Source: Larkinella bovis (lineage in GTDB: Bacteria > Bacteroidota > Bacteroidia > Cytophagales > Spirosomataceae). Taken from it: a DNA stretch of 64,000 nucleotides. Shown here piece after piece: positions 25,511 through 34,236 of the stretch; position 1 is the stretch's first letter; each line of letters starts with the position of its first letter. Position numbers and translations under genes: made by a program. Under the pieces are notes generated by a model that saw only the letters and a list, made by a program, of their open reading frames with translations, was not told the DNA's origin and did not search any database. Location of the stretch: assembly GCF_042655385.1 (NCBI RefSeq), contig NZ_JBHSMA010000002.1:682001-746000 (forward strand), read 5' to 3'.

Positions 25511-25541
25511 TTTGCAAACCTGCTCACCCGTTCTAACTTTG
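25511..25541 (+). promoter_or_regulatory. Promoter of the DinB-family gene
   Basis: TTTG at 25511-25514 and TAACTTTG at 25534-25541 with exactly 19 bases between match the Bacteroidota promoter consensus (TTTG-N19-TAnnTTTG). The leader to the ATG at 25567 would be about 20 bases. Confidence 0.7.
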
Positions 25542-25566
25542 GTACTCAAATCATTAGCCTTTCGCC

Positions 25567-26103
25567 ATGAAAAAAAATCTTGGATTAACCGCCTTGACGT
25601 TGATACTCTGGATGACATTCAGCAGTTTCACCACCAGGCTAGCCACCGTTAGTCAACTGACGACGGAGTGGCAGCGCGCCAAAGAGTACACCAAGGAATA
25701 CCTGGATGCCATGCCGGAAAACGGCGTAGGCTTCAAACCGACCCCCGATATCCGTAGTTTTGCTGAGCAAATGCTGCATCTGGCCAACGCCAACTACAAT
25801 TTTGGCTCGGGAGCAACCGGCAAAGCGAACCCCATGCAAGGGAAAAAGATGGAAACGATGGAGGAGTTCAAGACCAAAGCCGGTCTGACGAAAGCGGTTA
25901 TGGATAGCTACGACTTCGTTATCGAGGCTGTTAAAGGCCTGAGCGATGCGCAACTGGGTGAAATGGTGAAAATGGGGCCACGCGAATTATCCCGGGAAAC
26001 GATTCTGGCTAAAGCATTCGAACACCAGACGCACCATCGCGGCCAAACCACGATCTACATCCGGATGAAAGGCATCAAACCCCCGAACGAGAAACTGTTT
26101 TAA
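25567..26103 (+). CDS. Exported DinB-family protein
   Basis: 178 residues. A signal peptide-like N-terminus (GLTALTLILWMTFSSFTTR) precedes a four-helix DinB/YfiT-like domain with the metal-site pattern HL in MLHLANANYNF and HQTHHRGQ near the C-terminus. DinB-fold proteins bind a metal with a His triad and some act as thiol-dependent transferases; the activity here is unknown. Exported DinB proteins are common in this phylum. It is monocistronic, with a consensus promoter upstream and a palindromic repeat downstream before convergent aspS. Confidence 0.87.
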   Translation: MKKNLGLTALTLILWMTFSSFTTRLATVSQLTTEWQRAKEYTKEYLDAMPENGVGFKPTPDIRSFAEQMLHLANANYNFGSGATGKANPMQGKKMETMEEFKTKAGLTKAVMDSYDFVIEAVKGLSDAQLGEMVKMGPRELSRETILAKAFEHQTHHRGQTTIYIRMKGIKPPNEKLF

Positions 26104-26114
26104 GAGTTAGGAGT

Positions 26115-26170
26115 GATGCGTTAAGAGTGATGAGTTGGCTGACGCATTAACTTATCACTCTTAACGCATC
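26115..26170. repeat. Intergenic palindrome between dinB-like gene and aspS (TTAAGAGT-word family)
   Basis: A 22-base arm at 26115-26136, containing GATGCGTTAAGAGTGATGAG, is repeated in inverse at 26149-26170 with one mismatch. The right arm ends 6 bases before the minus-strand aspS stop. Further GAGTTAGGAGTG and CATTCATCAC words flank it. Confidence 0.85.
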
Positions 26171-26175
26171 ATTCA

Positions 26176-27945
26176 TCACTTTCTGGCGATGGCGATCTGC
26201 AACTCGTCCAGCTGGGCGGGGGCAATCGTGGACGGTGAGTCGATCATAACGTCGCGGCCCGAATTGTTTTTCGGGAACGCAATGAAGTCGCGGATCGAAT
26301 CGGCTCCGCCGAAAATCGAACAAAGCCGGTCGAAACCAAACGCGATACCGCCGTGGGGCGGAGCGCCGAATTCGAAAGCATCCAGCAGAAAACCGAACTG
26401 CGCCTTGGCTTCTTCGGGCGTAAAGCCCAGAAAATCAAACATCTTCGCCTGTAATTCGCGCTGGAAAATCCGGATCGAACCACCGCCCACTTCCGTCCCG
26501 TTGATCACCATGTCGTAGGCATTGGCCCGCACGGTGCCGGGGTCGGTTTCGAGCAACGGAATATCTTCCGGTTTGGGCGACGTAAACGGATGGTGCATCG
26601 CAAACCAGCGGTTTTCTTCTTCGCCCCATTCGAGCAGCGGAAAGTCCAGCACCCACAGGGCACTGAACTGGTTCGGGTCGCGCAGACCCAGCCGGGTGCC
26701 CATTTCCAGCCGCAGCTCGTTGAGCTGCTTCCGGACCTTGCCGGTATCACCCGCCAGAATAAGCAGTAAATCACCGGGTTCGGCCTGGAATTGCACCACC
26801 CAGTGTTTCAGGTCTTCTTCGGAATAAAATTTATCGACCGACGATTTGATCGTGCCATCGGTATTGTACCGCACATAGATCAGCCCTTTGGCTCCAATCT
26901 GCGGGCGTTTGACGTAGTCGGTCAGTTCATCGATCTGCTTGCGGGTATAATCGGCGCAACCTTTGGCATTGATGCCAACCACCAGTTCCGCCGAATCGAA
27001 GACGACGAAGTTTTTACCCGATGTCAGGTCCACCGTATCGAATGCTCCTTTCAGTTCAACAAATGGCATTCCAAACCGGGTATCGGGCTTGTCGGAACCG
27101 TACAGCCGCATCGCGTCGGCGTAAGCCATGCGGGGCACTTCGGCCAGATCGATGCCTTTGACGGTTTTGAACAGGTGCCGAACCAGCCCTTCAAACATTT
27201 GCAGAATGTCTTCCTGCGTGATAAATGACATCTCACAGTCGATCTGCGTAAATTCCGGCTGGCGGTCGGCGCGCAGGTCTTCGTCCCGAAAACACTTGAC
27301 AATCTGGTAGTAGCGGTCAAAACCCGACACCATCAGCAATTGCTTGAACGTCTGGGGCGACTGTGGCAGGGCGTAAAACTCGCCGGGATTCATGCGGCTC
27401 GGCACCACAAAATCCCTAGCTCCTTCCGGCGTCGATTTGATCAAAACCGGGGTTTCCACTTCGATAAAATCCTGGCCGTCCATGTAAATCCGCGTCTGCT
27501 GCGCCATTTTATGGCGCAGTTCGAGGTTTCTCCGAACCGGATTCCGGCGCAAATCGAGGTAGCGGTATTTCATCCGCAGGTCATCGCCCCCGTCGGTTTC
27601 GTCTTCGATCAGGAACGGCGGCAATTTGGCCGGATTCAGAATCTCCAATTCTGCCAGCCGTACTTCAATATCCCCCGTCGGCAAATTGGGGTTCTTGGAT
27701 TTGCGCTCAATGACCTGGCCAACGGCTTTTACGACGAACTCGCGGCCCAGTGAACGGGCTGCGGCAATCACCGCCGGATCGGTTTGGCCTTCTTCGAGCA
27801 GTAATTGGGTCAGGCCGTACCGGTCGCGCAGGTCGATCCAGATCAGACCGCCCTTGTCGCGGATGCGTTGCACCCACCCGCAAAGAATGACTTTCGTATT
27901 AACGTGTTCGATGCGGATTTCTCCGCAAGTATGGGTTCGAAGCAT
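26176..27945 (-). CDS. aspS: Aspartate-tRNA ligase
   Basis: 589 residues, the bacterial type. An N-terminal OB-fold anticodon-binding domain (VILCGWVQRIRDKGGLIWIDLRD), class II motif 2 in FRDEDLRADRQPEFTQID, the bacterial GAD insert in the middle, and class II motif 3 in GIAFGFDRLCSIFGG near the C-terminus. It charges tRNA-Asp in the cytoplasm. The length is standard. A TACCTTTG promoter box lies about 24 bases before its start. The gene ends next to a 22-bp inverted repeat. Confidence 0.98.
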   Translation of the reverse strand: MLRTHTCGEIRIEHVNTKVILCGWVQRIRDKGGLIWIDLRDRYGLTQLLLEEGQTDPAVIAAARSLGREFVVKAVGQVIERKSKNPNLPTGDIEVRLAELEILNPAKLPPFLIEDETDGGDDLRMKYRYLDLRRNPVRRNLELRHKMAQQTRIYMDGQDFIEVETPVLIKSTPEGARDFVVPSRMNPGEFYALPQSPQTFKQLLMVSGFDRYYQIVKCFRDEDLRADRQPEFTQIDCEMSFITQEDILQMFEGLVRHLFKTVKGIDLAEVPRMAYADAMRLYGSDKPDTRFGMPFVELKGAFDTVDLTSGKNFVVFDSAELVVGINAKGCADYTRKQIDELTDYVKRPQIGAKGLIYVRYNTDGTIKSSVDKFYSEEDLKHWVVQFQAEPGDLLLILAGDTGKVRKQLNELRLEMGTRLGLRDPNQFSALWVLDFPLLEWGEEENRWFAMHHPFTSPKPEDIPLLETDPGTVRANAYDMVINGTEVGGGSIRIFQRELQAKMFDFLGFTPEEAKAQFGFLLDAFEFGAPPHGGIAFGFDRLCSIFGGADSIRDFIAFPKNNSGRDVMIDSPSTIAPAQLDELQIAIARK

Positions 27946-27968
27946 GCGTTTATCGGTTCAATAAGCCG

Positions 27969-27999
27969 CAAAGGTAGCCAAAGTAAATCCGGCTTTCAA
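27969..27999 (-). promoter_or_regulatory. Promoter of aspS
   Basis: On the minus strand, TTGA (27999-27996) and TACCTTTG (27976-27969) are separated by 19 bases, a good match to the Bacteroidota consensus. The aspS ATG is at 27945. Confidence 0.6.
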
Positions 28000-28035
28000 G
28001 CTGAATATAAAATCCCTCACGGCTGGATGTAATTT

Positions 28036-29034
28036 TTAGCGGGCATCCGCCGTTGCGCGTTTTTGCAGGTAGGCCTGCGCAAACTGTAGGGAATACAACG
28101 TGGCCGATTTCTGATTCAGGTGTTGCTGATCGTCCGAGCAATCATCCGGAAAAGGAGCGGTGTATTCCCGACGGTAGGGCACGGCGATTCGGTAACGGTC
28201 GGGGAGGGCAGCATACACATTCGGGAGAATCTGTTTTTCCTCAGCCATCGGTCGATTGGGCAAATACACGTACAGCGAAACCTTTCGGGCGTCGCATTGC
28301 CGGATTAATTGCATGAGTTGGTTCAGGTAAAACCGGTCCCGCTCCGTCAAACGAACCGGTAGTGCTGTCGTATCCGGCGGTGTTGCTGCCGTGAATCCTG
28401 CCGGTTTTCGGTCACCAAAGGCGTTCGGGCGGAAATACCGGTAGCCAGTCGAGTCCATGATGAAATTGTCCTGCTCGGTTCGAATGAGCGGTAGGACCGA
28501 CATGAAAACCGAACTGCGCAATGTAAAAAACTGATTTAAAAAAGAGTCGTAGAGGTCGTTGCCCCGCCGTATCCGTTCCGCACTGTAGTCTTCTTCCCGC
28601 ACAAAATGGCCAGTTTTAAACCCGATTTCGTGCAGCGGATTCGTGCGGCTAAAGGGATCTTCATGGGCTTTACCCGGCGGAAACGACAGTTCCAGAAAGA
28701 TCGTCTTCAGCGTTAATCCATCCATTTTCAGGAGTTTTTCGCATTCCGCAAATGTATTGGGGGCAAACAGGGCGCTCAGGCCGTGGTTGAATGATCGGGT
28801 CTGGTACTGTGTAACGGAATCAAAAACGGCCGGATTGATACTGTGCATCGTCCGGCTGGAGCCGACAAAAACCGTATTGATGCGATGGCGCACCGGTTTC
28901 AGCATCGAATCGAGTTTATACCCGCTTTCGTCAAATCGTTTCGGATTCTGTCGCTGCAAACGGGCCCAAAGCGTGATTTTGAGGCCGAGCATCACCATTA
29001 CCAGAACCAGGATCTTTAGGAAAAAACGCAGCAT
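28036..29034 (-). CDS. SGNH/DltD-like membrane-anchored protein, partner of the MBOAT acyltransferase
   Basis: 332 residues from the ATG at 29034, which starts an N-terminal membrane helix (FFLKILVLVMVMLGLKITLW). The rest is probably extracytoplasmic. VFVGSSRTMHSINP resembles the SGNH block I (the Ser in GSSR), and DDCSDDQQHLN near the C-terminus could supply the Asp-x-x-His pair. Such proteins accept or transfer acyl groups passed across the membrane by an MBOAT protein (as with AlgI/AlgJ/AlgX or DltB/DltD). It begins 4 bases after the MBOAT stop, so the two are surely co-transcribed. The modified polymer is unknown. Confidence 0.75.
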   Translation of the reverse strand: MLRFFLKILVLVMVMLGLKITLWARLQRQNPKRFDESGYKLDSMLKPVRHRINTVFVGSSRTMHSINPAVFDSVTQYQTRSFNHGLSALFAPNTFAECEKLLKMDGLTLKTIFLELSFPPGKAHEDPFSRTNPLHEIGFKTGHFVREEDYSAERIRRGNDLYDSFLNQFFTLRSSVFMSVLPLIRTEQDNFIMDSTGYRYFRPNAFGDRKPAGFTAATPPDTTALPVRLTERDRFYLNQLMQLIRQCDARKVSLYVYLPNRPMAEEKQILPNVYAALPDRYRIAVPYRREYTAPFPDDCSDDQQHLNQKSATLYSLQFAQAYLQKRATADAR

Positions 29035-29038
29035 GGGG

Positions 29039-30466
29039 TCAAAACTGGTAGTAAAAAAAGGGAGACTCCCCAACGCGGGCAAAGGTCAGAATCAAAAGGC
29101 AAAGTACCAGGTAAACACTCCAGCGTCTAACTCCTCCCAATGACCCAAGCAGTTCGGGGAAATCCCGGTTTTTCAGCTGCCGGTTCACCAGATCCATCAA
29201 AAATAAACCGCCCAGAACGGGCATAAACGGTTTTATCAGTTCCCAGTTGGTGCCGTGCCAGCGATTTTCGGTGAACAAACCGCTTAGGAGCGACCCGGCG
29301 GCTTCAACCGAAGGCGCTCGTAAAAAAACGCCCATCACTGCTCCGGCATGAAAAACCAGGAGGGTCGATAAAAACCGGTGTGCCGGGGCGTTCAGATCGG
29401 GCCAGAACCTTCGAAAGAAGATTTGGCGTTGCGCTTTTGTCGCGTGTTCGGCCACCAGCCAGAGTCCATTGAGCAGTCCCCAGAGAATATAACCCCAGGT
29501 TGCACCGTGCCAGAGACCGGTTAGAAAATAGACCACCATCAGGTTGACATACAGGCCACTGCGCGAGCGGAGCGATTTGCTTAGCGGAAAATAGACATAA
29601 TCCCGAAACCAGGACGTAAGGCTGATGTGCCAGCCTTTCCAGAACTCGATGCGGGAGGTCGAAGCGTAAACCCGGTCGTCAAAGTTTTTCATGAGCCGGA
29701 TGCCCAGCATGCGGGCCGAACCCAGCGCAATATCGGAATAGCCCGAAAAATCGCAGAAAATCTGAAAGGGTGCCAGCACCAGCGCGAGGTAAAGCCGGGC
29801 ACCGGTCTGGGTGTCGGCCTGCTGGAAAACCGGCTCGATGAGGAAGGCAATCTGGTTGGCCAGGACCACCTTTTTGAACAGTCCCCAGGCAATGAGCTGC
29901 AAACCGGCCACGGCATTCTTGTACCGGAACGGCTGGGGCATCTGGAGTTGGATCAGCACCCGTTTTGCCCGTTCAATGGGTCCCGCCGTCAGCGTCGGGA
30001 AGAAGGCCAGGTAAGTCGCAAAGTACCCAAAATGCTGCACCGGTTTGAGGTATCCCCGGCGAACATCGATCAGGTAGCTGATCGCTTCAAAGGTGTAAAA
30101 GGAAATTCCGATCGGCACCACCGGCGACCACGCCGGCAAGGGGCTCTGGACGGCCCACCAGCCCAGTAAAACCGCCAGGTTGTGATTCAGGAAGGCATAA
30201 TATTTGAAAAACAGGAGCGGAAGCAGCAACAAGCCGATACCTAACCAGAGCGGAATCCGGGATGGGGTGCTTTTCACCAGCCGTCCAAACCCGTACGCTA
30301 CCCCAGTCGATCCGGCCAGTAACAGGACGAAAAGAGGTTGCCAGGTGAAATAGAAAAAATACCCTGAAACCAGGAGCCAGCACCAGCGAAACCGGTGCGG
30401 CAGGGCGTAGTAGACCACAAAAACCAGGAGCAGAAAGAACAGGTATAGAGTTGAACTCAGCGACAT
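29039..30466 (-). CDS. MBOAT family membrane O-acyltransferase (AlgI-like)
   Basis: 475 residues with about ten membrane helices. The hallmark regions are FWKGWHISLTSWFRDYVY (residues 275-292) and GLWHGATWGYILWG with the catalytic His320. CDFSGYSDIALG and PTLTAGPIERAK are also family blocks. It moves an acyl (often acetyl) group across the membrane to an extracytoplasmic acceptor. The SGNH-like protein encoded 4 bases downstream is the probable partner. No alginate genes are nearby, so the substrate is more likely another polysaccharide or cell-wall glycan, which is inference. Confidence 0.94.
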   Translation of the reverse strand: MSLSSTLYLFFLLLVFVVYYALPHRFRWCWLLVSGYFFYFTWQPLFVLLLAGSTGVAYGFGRLVKSTPSRIPLWLGIGLLLLPLLFFKYYAFLNHNLAVLLGWWAVQSPLPAWSPVVPIGISFYTFEAISYLIDVRRGYLKPVQHFGYFATYLAFFPTLTAGPIERAKRVLIQLQMPQPFRYKNAVAGLQLIAWGLFKKVVLANQIAFLIEPVFQQADTQTGARLYLALVLAPFQIFCDFSGYSDIALGSARMLGIRLMKNFDDRVYASTSRIEFWKGWHISLTSWFRDYVYFPLSKSLRSRSGLYVNLMVVYFLTGLWHGATWGYILWGLLNGLWLVAEHATKAQRQIFFRRFWPDLNAPAHRFLSTLLVFHAGAVMGVFLRAPSVEAAGSLLSGLFTENRWHGTNWELIKPFMPVLGGLFLMDLVNRQLKNRDFPELLGSLGGVRRWSVYLVLCLLILTFARVGESPFFYYQF

Positions 30467-30544
30467 GGCGTCGGGTTTTTTCGTCTTACGATTTCTCCAG
30501 GAACAGCATCTTATGCCAGAAATCGCCGTTGCATCAGGTGGAAG

Positions 30545-30934
30545 TTATACCTTGATTTGATAGGAAATCGATACGTCATCGCCGGTTTGACCGCGAAAGC
30601 CCCAGTTGTGGGCCGGGCTTTCCAGAATGCAGATTTCGATGTCGTTCAGCGACAGGCCGAGTTGCCGGTGGATGCGGTCGAAAAGCAGGGTGATCAGTTT
30701 TTTCTTCGTCTCCACGGTCCGGCCCTCGATCATCAGCAATTCGATAATAATATATTGCTCCGTCCGGCCTTCCGGCATGAAAAAATCGTCGGGCTCGAGG
30801 TACAAAAACCGGTGCGCGCGCTTGTTTTCCGGGAATTGCAGGGCCTCCACCACACACCCGTGGATGACGTCCGACAACCGGTTCCGGATCGCCCGCAGCG
30901 GTTCTTTTACCCCGTAAACTTTTACCTGACTCAT
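30545..30934 (-). CDS. Tautomerase-superfamily protein lacking the N-terminal proline
   Basis: 129 residues from the ATG at 30934 (MSQVKVYGVKEPLRAIRN); the frame is open 6 residues further. The segment PEGRTEQYIIIELLMIEGRTVETKKKLI matches the beta-alpha-beta pattern of the Tautomerase_2 family. True tautomerases use Pro as the first residue after Met removal; here it is Ser followed by Gln, so classical tautomerase activity is unlikely. It lies between MBOAT and purM on the minus strand, 53 bases after the purM stop. The role is unknown. Confidence 0.75.
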   Translation of the reverse strand: MSQVKVYGVKEPLRAIRNRLSDVIHGCVVEALQFPENKRAHRFLYLEPDDFFMPEGRTEQYIIIELLMIEGRTVETKKKLITLLFDRIHRQLGLSLNDIEICILESPAHNWGFRGQTGDDVSISYQIKV

Positions 30935-30987
30935 TGGGTAGACAAGAGACAAATGAGTTAAGACAATGGAAAATACGGTTTTGTAAG

Positions 30988-32160
30988 TTAGTACACAAAC
31001 GTTCCGGCTGCACTCTGGACCGTCACCCGTTTCCCTTCAAACGCTTCCACGTGGCCGATGATCCGGCCTTCGATCCCAAAGTGGGCGGCCAGGTCGATCA
31101 CCCGCTGGGCGTGTTCTTCCGGCAGGTAGATTTCGAGTCGGTGTCCCATGTTAAACACCTTGTACATTTCCTGCCAGTCCGTGCCACTTTCCTGCTGAAT
31201 CAGCCCGAACAGGGGCGGAATCGGGAAAAGATTATTTTTGACAACGTGCAGGTTATCAATGAAATGCAGGACTTTTGTCTGCGCTCCACCGCTGCAATGA
31301 ACCATCCCGTGAATCTGTGTCCGCAGTTCATCCAGCAGCACTTTGGCAACGGGAGCGTAGGTCCGCGTGGGGGAAAGAATCAACTGGCCGACGTTCAGGC
31401 CGGTGTTTTCAACCGGATCGGTCAGCCGTTTGGAACCGCTGTACACCAGACTCCGGTCCACGGCCGGGTCGAAACTTTCGGCGTATTTATCGGCCAGGTA
31501 ATGCGCCAGCACATCGTGCCGGGCCGAAGTCAGCCCATTGCTGCCCATGCCGCCGTTGTAGGTTTTTTCGTAGGTGGCCTGTCCGAACGACGCCAGCCCC
31601 ACGATCACATCCCCGTCCTGAATCCGGTCGTTGCTGACGACATCGTCCCGGCGCATCCGGGCAATGACGGTGCTGTCGACAATGATTGTCCGCACGAGGT
31701 CGCCCACGTCGGCGGTTTCGCCCCCGGTGCTGGCAATGTCAATGCCGTGTTGCCGCAGCATCTCGAGCACTTCCTCGGTACCGTCGATGATTTCGGCAAT
31801 CACCTCGCCCGGAATCAGGTTTTTGTTCCGGCCAATGGTCGACGACAACAGCATCGGGCCCGTCGAGCCGACGCAAATCAGATCGTCGGTATTCATCACT
31901 ACGGCATCCTGCGCAATGCCCCGCCAGACCGACAGGTCGCCGGTTTCTTTCCAGTACAGATACGCCAGCGACGATTTGGTTCCGGCACCGTCGGCGTGCA
32001 TGATGGTGCAATAGTCAGGATCGCCCGCCAGGGCGTCGGGTACAATTTTGCAGAAGGCCTTGGGAAACAATCCCTTGTCCAGTTTCGCAATGGCTTTGTG
32101 AACGTCTTCTTTCGAGGCCGAAACACCCCGTTGCGCGTATCGATCAGTTGGTTGACTCAT
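30988..32160 (-). CDS. purM: Phosphoribosylformylglycinamidine cyclo-ligase (AIR synthase)
   Basis: A 390-residue enzyme of the PurM superfamily that closes FGAM to 5-aminoimidazole ribotide in purine synthesis. It is longer than E. coli PurM (about 345), as usual in Bacteroidota. Visible blocks are the glycine-rich MHADGAGTKSSLAY, DAVVMNTDDLICVGSTGPMLL, IDIASTGGETADV and VGLASFGQ in the ATP-binding domain, then VHCSGGAQTKVLHF in the C-terminal domain. A stable hairpin with a GAAA loop precedes the start by 11 bases. The upstream minus-strand gene is a Kelch protein with no clear metabolic link. Confidence 0.92.
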   Translation of the reverse strand: MSQPTDRYAQRGVSASKEDVHKAIAKLDKGLFPKAFCKIVPDALAGDPDYCTIMHADGAGTKSSLAYLYWKETGDLSVWRGIAQDAVVMNTDDLICVGSTGPMLLSSTIGRNKNLIPGEVIAEIIDGTEEVLEMLRQHGIDIASTGGETADVGDLVRTIIVDSTVIARMRRDDVVSNDRIQDGDVIVGLASFGQATYEKTYNGGMGSNGLTSARHDVLAHYLADKYAESFDPAVDRSLVYSGSKRLTDPVENTGLNVGQLILSPTRTYAPVAKVLLDELRTQIHGMVHCSGGAQTKVLHFIDNLHVVKNNLFPIPPLFGLIQQESGTDWQEMYKVFNMGHRLEIYLPEEHAQRVIDLAAHFGIEGRIIGHVEAFEGKRVTVQSAAGTFVY

Positions 32161-32171
32161 TGGGTTGTAAG

Positions 32172-32195
32172 CGCAGCCAGCTTTCGCCGGCTGCG
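32172..32195 (-). promoter_or_regulatory. GAAA-capped hairpin between the Kelch gene and purM
   Basis: On the minus strand CGCAGCCGGC-GAAA-GCTGGCTGCG forms a 10-bp stem (one G-U pair) with a GNRA tetraloop, ending 11 bases before the purM ATG and just after the Kelch stop. No T-run follows, so it is more likely a processing or translational element than a terminator. Confidence 0.55.
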
Positions 32196-32200
32196 TAAAT

Positions 32201-33169
32201 TTATTTCAGAACTTCAACGGTATTCAATTCCGGGCCACCGCCGTGGTTGGCCGATCCGGCCAGAATGTAAATGCTATTTTTATAGACGACGGCCTGCGTG
32301 CCGTGGCGACCTTCAAGCAGTTTCGGCCCCGACGTCCAGCGGTTGGTTTTCGGGTCCAGGATTTCGGCTTCGTTATGCGACTTGAGTTGTTCGCTTTCCC
32401 CGCCGATCACCCACACTTTGTTGTCTTTGGTCACCGCCGTGCTACCCGCCCGCAGGGTCGGGAAATTGCTTTCGGCGGGCAGGGTTTCCCATTTGCCGGT
32501 TTTGAAATCGTAGACATCCACTTCCGGTAGGGTCGTATCGATCACGTGGCCGGTTTTAGCCGACGACCGGCGGCCCCCCGCCAGGTACAGTTTGGTGCCG
32601 ACCACGGCCGCGCTGATGTGGTCGCGGGAGCGGGGCGCGTCGGCCAGTTGTTTCCAGGTGTTGGTTTTGGGATCATATTCGTCGAGCCGCGACACATGAC
32701 CGTCGAAATGACCATCGATGATCCCGCACACCATGTAAATTTTGTCGTTATAGACCACCACGCCCGCCGATCCGCGCTGGATCTCTTTCGGGATTTCCGG
32801 ACCTTTCCGCCAGTTGCCGGTTTTGGGGCTATAGATATAAATGTTCGGAATGGGGGTTTCGTGCGGGTATTTTCCTTCGAAAGCGCCCATTACGTAGATT
32901 TCACCTTTGTAGGTAATGGCTTGAAAATGATTCATTTCCACCGGCGGTGTCGGCAGCCTTTTCCACATGAGGGTTTTCAGGTTCAGGGCTTCCAGCGGTT
33001 TCATACCCCGGCCCCCGATGGCGTAGAGGCTATCGCCCACCAAAGCGGCCGCGTTTTCGTGGCGTTTTTCGCAGTCATTCTTGTAGGGTACCGCTTCCCA
33101 GGTCTGGGCAAACACACCCGTCGATCCGAAAAGGGTCAAAGCGCAATAGGTAAGAAGTTTTTTGTTCAT
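32201..33169 (-). CDS. Exported Kelch-repeat beta-propeller protein
   Basis: 322 residues. A signal peptide (to about residue 21, GVFAQ) is followed by six Kelch-like blades, each with a GG-type turn and a W/Y pattern: ALVGDSLYAIGGRG, AITYKGEIYVMGAF, VVVYNDKIYMVCGI, AVVGTKLYLAGGR, TAVTKDNKVWVIGG, VVYKNSIYILAGS. This is the N-acetylneuraminate epimerase/Kelch class of periplasmic propellers, but specific residues for sialate epimerase cannot be judged here. It precedes purM by 40 bases. The function is unknown. Confidence 0.87.
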   Translation of the reverse strand: MNKKLLTYCALTLFGSTGVFAQTWEAVPYKNDCEKRHENAAALVGDSLYAIGGRGMKPLEALNLKTLMWKRLPTPPVEMNHFQAITYKGEIYVMGAFEGKYPHETPIPNIYIYSPKTGNWRKGPEIPKEIQRGSAGVVVYNDKIYMVCGIIDGHFDGHVSRLDEYDPKTNTWKQLADAPRSRDHISAAVVGTKLYLAGGRRSSAKTGHVIDTTLPEVDVYDFKTGKWETLPAESNFPTLRAGSTAVTKDNKVWVIGGESEQLKSHNEAEILDPKTNRWTSGPKLLEGRHGTQAVVYKNSIYILAGSANHGGGPELNTVEVLK

Positions 33170-33284
33170 AACAACTGGCCGATTTTGAAACGCTTAGCTG
33201 ATAACTGAATCATTTTTGGAAAAAATCCCAAGTCAAATGTACGGCATCGTACGTTATAGACAAGAAGCCATCCTATTTTTGCCG

Positions 33285-34133
33285 ATGCTCCATCCCAAAA
33301 TCTACCTGATTTTATGCCTTTTTTTGCCAGTGCGTGGTATGGCCCAGGTGGTAACTTCCGATACCCTGCAAGTTACCGCTCCGGTCGATTCGGTAGCCGC
33401 CGATTCCATCAACCGTCTTAAAAAAGAAGAAGCGGCCAAAGCCGCCCCCGTGGCCGCCAGTGATCCTACCGGTTTTCATTACAAACTCACCGCCGACGGC
33501 ACCGTCACCGCCGGAAACGTCAACCGGGCGCTGATCCAGGTGGGTGGTTCATTCGACTGGGCGGTGAGCCAGTTGTTCCGGTTTGCCAGTAACCCCTCAT
33601 TTGCCTACGGACGCCAGAATCAGCAGTTGAATGAACGGGAAATTCTGGCGGACTTCCGGACCAGTTTTCTGCACGAACGGCGGTTTTATTACCTGGGTTT
33701 CGGTGCCGTCGAAATCAGCAATCTCCGTAAAATCCGGCAACGCCTGACCGGCGGAGCGGGGGGCGGCTATAAGTTTCTCAGTCGTAAAAACGCGTATCTG
33801 TCCGTGACCAACGTCCTGCTGTACGAATACACGGATTTCATCACCAACAGTGCCGAAGTGAAGGATGTCAATGTGCTGCGAAATTCGACGCGGGTGTTTG
33901 GAGAATATCAGTGGGACGATGGGCGGTATTCGGTCACGCATACGGTTTTTCTGCAACCGGCGCTCAACCAGCCCAACCTGCGGTGGAACGGCAATGTTTC
34001 GTTCCAGTTGCGGCTGACTTCGCTCATCAGCGTGCGGACCTCCGTCCAGAATTCCTACGAAAGTTTGGTGGCCGTGGGCCGCAAAAACAACGATTTTCGC
34101 TGGACAACCGGCCTGGTGCTTGAGGTGAAATAA
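33285..34133 (+). CDS. DUF481 family outer-membrane barrel-like protein
   Basis: 282 residues from the ATG at 33285, which begins a signal peptide (ILCLFLPVRGMAQ); the longer frame from 33216 starts with TTG and is not convincing. After a short Pro/Ala/Asp linker, the mature part has repeated amphipathic beta strands (GTVTAGNVNRALIQVGG, FYYLGFGAVEISNL, FLSRKNAYLSVTNVLLYEY) ending in TTGLVLEVK, as in DUF481 (YdiY-like) proteins. It is probably in the outer membrane. A TATTTTTG box ends three bases before this ATG, which is too close for a normal promoter. It converges with the LytTR gene across a large palindrome. Confidence 0.82.
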   Translation: MLHPKIYLILCLFLPVRGMAQVVTSDTLQVTAPVDSVAADSINRLKKEEAAKAAPVAASDPTGFHYKLTADGTVTAGNVNRALIQVGGSFDWAVSQLFRFASNPSFAYGRQNQQLNEREILADFRTSFLHERRFYYLGFGAVEISNLRKIRQRLTGGAGGGYKFLSRKNAYLSVTNVLLYEYTDFITNSAEVKDVNVLRNSTRVFGEYQWDDGRYSVTHTVFLQPALNQPNLRWNGNVSFQLRLTSLISVRTSVQNSYESLVAVGRKNNDFRWTTGLVLEVK

Positions 34134-34153
34134 GTCGTGAAGGAGAGGGAGGG

Positions 34154-34233
34154 CGGTTTACGGTATTCGGTTTACGGTGGCTGACGTGTTCAGGGGTGGG
34201 CGTCAGCCACCGTATACTGAATACCGTAAACCG
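34154..34233. repeat. 33-bp inverted repeat between DUF481 and LytTR genes (CGGTTTACGGTAT-word family)
   Basis: Arms at 34154-34186 and 34201-34233 pair over 33 bases with two mismatches around a 14-base loop; they start CGGTTTACGGTATTC and end GGTGGCTGACG. It lies between convergent stops (34133 and 34237) and is the longest palindrome in the window. Confidence 0.9.
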
Positions 34234-34236
34234 TAC

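Noticed and set aside
33274..33281. TATTTTTG promoter box for the DUF481 gene
   Set aside because: It ends three bases before the start codon, which would need a leaderless message; probably a chance match.
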